Made by a program: the position numbers and the translations under genes
Assembly: GCA_028290595.1 (NCBI GenBank)
Contig: JAQGJO010000098.1
Coordinates: 1 to 9,123 of the forward strand
Source of the DNA: Hyphomicrobiales bacterium
GTDB taxonomy: Bacteria; Pseudomonadota; Alphaproteobacteria; Rhizobiales; Beijerinckiaceae
Reading direction: 5' to 3'
Length of the DNA stretch: 9,123 bases
Shown here: piece by piece, positions 7,521-9,123 of the stretch
Numbering within the stretch: the first letter of the stretch is position 1
How the letters are laid out: each line of letters begins with the position of its first letter
The notes under the pieces: generated by a model
Databases searched by the model: none
Told to the model about the DNA's origin: nothing
The model's input: only the letters and a program-made list of their open reading frames with translations

Positions 7521-8507
7521 TCAGGGTTTCAGGCCGCCGCTGTTCTTCAAAATCGCCTCGACCGTCTTGCGCTGCTCTTCGATCAACTGGGCGAATTCGG
7601 CCGGCGTGCTGGTGCGCGCGAAGCTTCCCATTTTTTGCAGGCGCGGCGTCAGCTCCGGATCGGCGCCGATGACGCGGATTTCTGCCGCCATCCGTTCGCG
7701 CACGGCGTCGGGCATGTCCTTTGGTCCGAAGAAGCCGCAGAAACTGACGACCGTCAATTCCGGCATGCCGAGTTCTTTGGCGGTCGGGACATTGGGAACC
7801 TGTGGCGCGCGCGTCCCGTTCAATACCATCAGGATAGCAGCTTCATTGGACTCGAGCAGCGGCACGATGCTGGCGTAGGAGGTCGCATAGGCCTGGATAC
7901 GGCCTTGCCCGAGATCCTGCAACGCCGAGCCGAGCACGGTGTAGGGCACATAGGCCATCTCCAACTGGTTGCTGCGCAGGAACGAACCGAAGAGCATGAA
8001 CGGCAGCCCCTGGGTGGCGCTCCAGTTCAGTTTGCCGGCGTCCGCCTGCGCCTTCTTCTTCAGGGCCTCGATGCTGTCGATCCCGGTCGTTTTCGACACT
8101 GCGAAAATCTGCACGAAATCGGCCACCACGGCGATGGGTTTCAGATCGGTCGCCGGATCGTAAGGCAGTTTCGACTGGGCGGTGAACGGGCTGATGGTGA
8201 TCGGCCCGCCGAATGAGCACAGCAGGGTGTGGTCGTCGTTGGCGTTGACGAAGGCTGAGACGCCCGTCACCCCGTCGGCGCCGGGGCGGTTCTCGACCAC
8301 GACGGCCTGTCCCCATTTCTGCGCCAGCTTCTCCGAGAAAATCCGGCACGAGATATCGATGCCGGTTCCCGGCGGCTGCGGCGTGATGACCCGGACGGTC
8401 CGGGTCGGCCAGGCCGGACCAGCCGCTGGCGCTTGTGCTAAAGCTGGCGCGGCGATCGCACAGATTGAAAAACTGGTAAACGCGAGCACGCGGCGCAAAT
8501 AAATCAT
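7521..8507 (-). CDS. Bug/TctC-family periplasmic solute-binding protein
   Basis: A 328-residue protein of the tripartite tricarboxylate transporter receptor (Bug/TctC) family, expected in the periplasm, where members capture carboxylates or related small molecules. A Sec signal peptide is clear: basic start (RR at 5-6), hydrophobic core 7-20, and ALA followed by Q for cleavage after about residue 24. Mature-domain hallmarks are WPTRTVRVITPQPPGTGID (33-51), VENRPGADGVTGV (71-83), VPYTVLGSALQDLGQGRIQ (187-205) and VPNVPTAKELGMPEL (238-252). Length is typical. No TctA/TctB membrane genes lie beside it, which is usual for the many orphan Bug proteins of alpha- and betaproteobacteria. The ATG at 8507 has a purine-rich GGAGGGGA upstream with a rather long spacing of 10-13 nt. 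It is the first gene of a likely two-gene transcript with the HugZ-like gene. The ligand is unknown. Confidence 0.93.
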   Translation of the reverse strand: MIYLRRVLAFTSFSICAIAAPALAQAPAAGPAWPTRTVRVITPQPPGTGIDISCRIFSEKLAQKWGQAVVVENRPGADGVTGVSAFVNANDDHTLLCSFGGPITISPFTAQSKLPYDPATDLKPIAVVADFVQIFAVSKTTGIDSIEALKKKAQADAGKLNWSATQGLPFMLFGSFLRSNQLEMAYVPYTVLGSALQDLGQGRIQAYATSYASIVPLLESNEAAILMVLNGTRAPQVPNVPTAKELGMPELTVVSFCGFFGPKDMPDAVRERMAAEIRVIGADPELTPRLQKMGSFARTSTPAEFAQLIEEQRKTVEAILKNSGGLKP

Positions 8508-8857
8508 GGCTTTTTGGTCCCCTCCCGGCGCGAAACTGGGCCGTTTCGACGCATTTCGGACGCAGATTAGCGTGCAGAACTGCCCGTGTCGCGGGCGTGA
8601 AGGCGGCGATTTACTCTTTTCGAAGGTAGTAAGGGTGATTTTTCAGCCGGATGCCTATATAACGAAGGCGATTGCGTAAAAGACTGGGGCGGGGCTCCGG
8701 TCCCAGTTTCGAATGCGTCGCTGGCAGTCGGGCCGTAAAGCGTCACAATTCCGCCTGCAATCGTGCCGAGTTTAGCCGCGCTCTCCTGTTCGGTGCGTTA
8801 TGCCCGCGGATTTCATATGGAATCTGGCGCCGACGTCCCGCGAACTGAGGATTTTTG
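8508..8857. promoter_or_regulatory. Divergent regulatory region between the Bug gene and chvI
   Basis: These 350 bp hold no gene I can support. CGAAACTGGG at 8531-8540 recurs as its exact reverse complement CCCAGTTTCG at 8702-8711. The left copy is also half of a local palindrome, CGAAAC-6 nt-GTTTCG (8531-8548), followed by a similar ATTTCGGACGCA. The right copy is the 3' half of a GC-rich hairpin: ACTGGGGC at 8683-8690 pairs with GTCCCAGT at 8700-8707, including one G-U. TATATAAC at 8656-8663 could be a -10 box for chvI, but the -35 position is poor. Promoters for both divergent genes are expected here. Binding by a regulator is inference. Confidence 0.5.
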
Positions 8858-9123
8858 ATGCCGACCATTGCTCTCGTAGACGACGACCGCAACATCCTGA
8901 CCTCGGTCTCCATCGCCCTTGAAGGCGAGGGCTACCGCGTCCAGACCTACAACGACGGATCCAGCGCCCTCGATGGGCTGCGCACCAATCCGCCTGATCT
9001 TGCGATCTTCGATATCAAGATGCCCCGCATGGACGGTATGGAGTTGCTCCGCCGCCTGCGTCAGAAATCCGACCTGCCGGTCATCTTCCTGACCTCCAAG
9101 GACGAAGAGATCGACGAATTGTT
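8858..9123 (+). CDS. chvI: ChvI-type response regulator, receiver domain only (cut by right edge)
   Basis: The first 88 codons of an OmpR-family response regulator are present. The receiver domain shows the acidic pocket DDD (8-10), phospho-acceptor Asp52 in [10 protein letters not shown] (51-60) and the switch Thr79 in [12 protein letters not shown]. The opening [20 protein letters not shown] and the [20 protein letters not shown] segment are distinctive of ChvI, the partner of sensor kinase ChvG/ExoS. In rhizobia, Agrobacterium and Brucella this pair controls envelope, exopolysaccharide, acid response and host interaction. GAGG lies 7 nt before the ATG. The conserved receiver lysine and the DNA-binding winged helix lie beyond the window. 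In relatives chvG follows, often with the PTS-Ntr genes hprK and manX; that cannot be checked here. Confidence 0.93.
   Translation, partial: MPTIALVDDDRNILTSVSIALEGEGYRVQTYNDGSSALDGLRTNPPDLAIFDIKMPRMDGMELLRRLRQKSDLPVIFLTSKDEEIDEL

Noticed and set aside
6616..7878. A plus-strand open frame of 420 codons opposite the HugZ-like and Bug genes
   Set aside because: It crosses two well-supported minus-strand genes and their junction, which a real gene would be unlikely to do. The translation shows no family resemblance.
8683..8710. The hairpin upstream of chvI as an intrinsic terminator
   Set aside because: The stem is followed by only three T residues before GC-rich sequence, and no transcript is expected to end here. 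It is better kept as a possible regulatory structure.
1..9123. A CRISPR array, insertion sequence, defence system or prophage
   Set aside because: There are no regularly spaced direct repeats, transposase or integrase motifs, or toxin/nuclease/helicase families in any supported frame. All gene-length regions are accounted for by metabolic, transport or regulatory genes.

Overview
The window looks like chromosomal DNA of an alphaproteobacterium, most likely of the order Hyphomicrobiales (Bradyrhizobium / Rhodopseudomonas / Pseudolabrys-like). The reasons are GC-rich codon use, a ChvI-type response regulator near an ATP-type pckA (a neighbourhood known from rhizobia and Agrobacterium), a lone Bug-type periplasmic binding protein, and palindromic intergenic repeats of the 'CCTCATCCTGAGG...TCTCGAAGGA' type that I recognise from these bacteria. 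The genus is an inference. I see no insertion sequence, CRISPR array, tRNA, rRNA or phage gene, and base composition looks even throughout.

Layout. Positions 1-1642 carry two minus-strand genes in a likely operon: an alpha/beta hydrolase followed 18 bp later by a luciferase-like flavin-dependent monooxygenase that runs off the left edge. A 316-bp divergent intergenic region follows. Next on the plus strand are a glutaryl-CoA dehydrogenase-type acyl-CoA dehydrogenase (GTG start at 1959) and, beyond a 225-bp spacer filled by a pair of inverted REP-like elements, an ArsB/NhaD-type ion permease (3384-4724). The permease converges on pckA; the gap between them holds a second dispersed-type palindrome (4737-4850) and a clear intrinsic terminator for pckA (4866-4907).

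From 4929 to 8507 three genes lie on the minus strand. In order of transcription they are a Bug-family solute-binding protein, a HugZ-type FMN-binding/DUF2470 protein only 26 bp downstream, and, after a 178-bp gap, pckA. A 350-bp divergent intergenic region with several inverted repeats separates them from the plus-strand start of chvI (8858 to the right edge, truncated).

Functionally the window mixes central metabolism (PEP carboxykinase, gluconeogenesis from C4 acids), aromatic/lysine-derived glutaryl-CoA breakdown, small-molecule oxidation and hydrolysis, transport, and the first gene of an envelope/acid-sensing two-component system. In well-studied rhizobia pckA and chvI are close divergent neighbours; here the binding-protein/HugZ pair sits between them. 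I did not find a convincing new biological system. The most useful leads are the structured intergenic elements, the altered oxyanion motif of the hydrolase, and the Bug-HugZ pair inserted between pckA and chvI.
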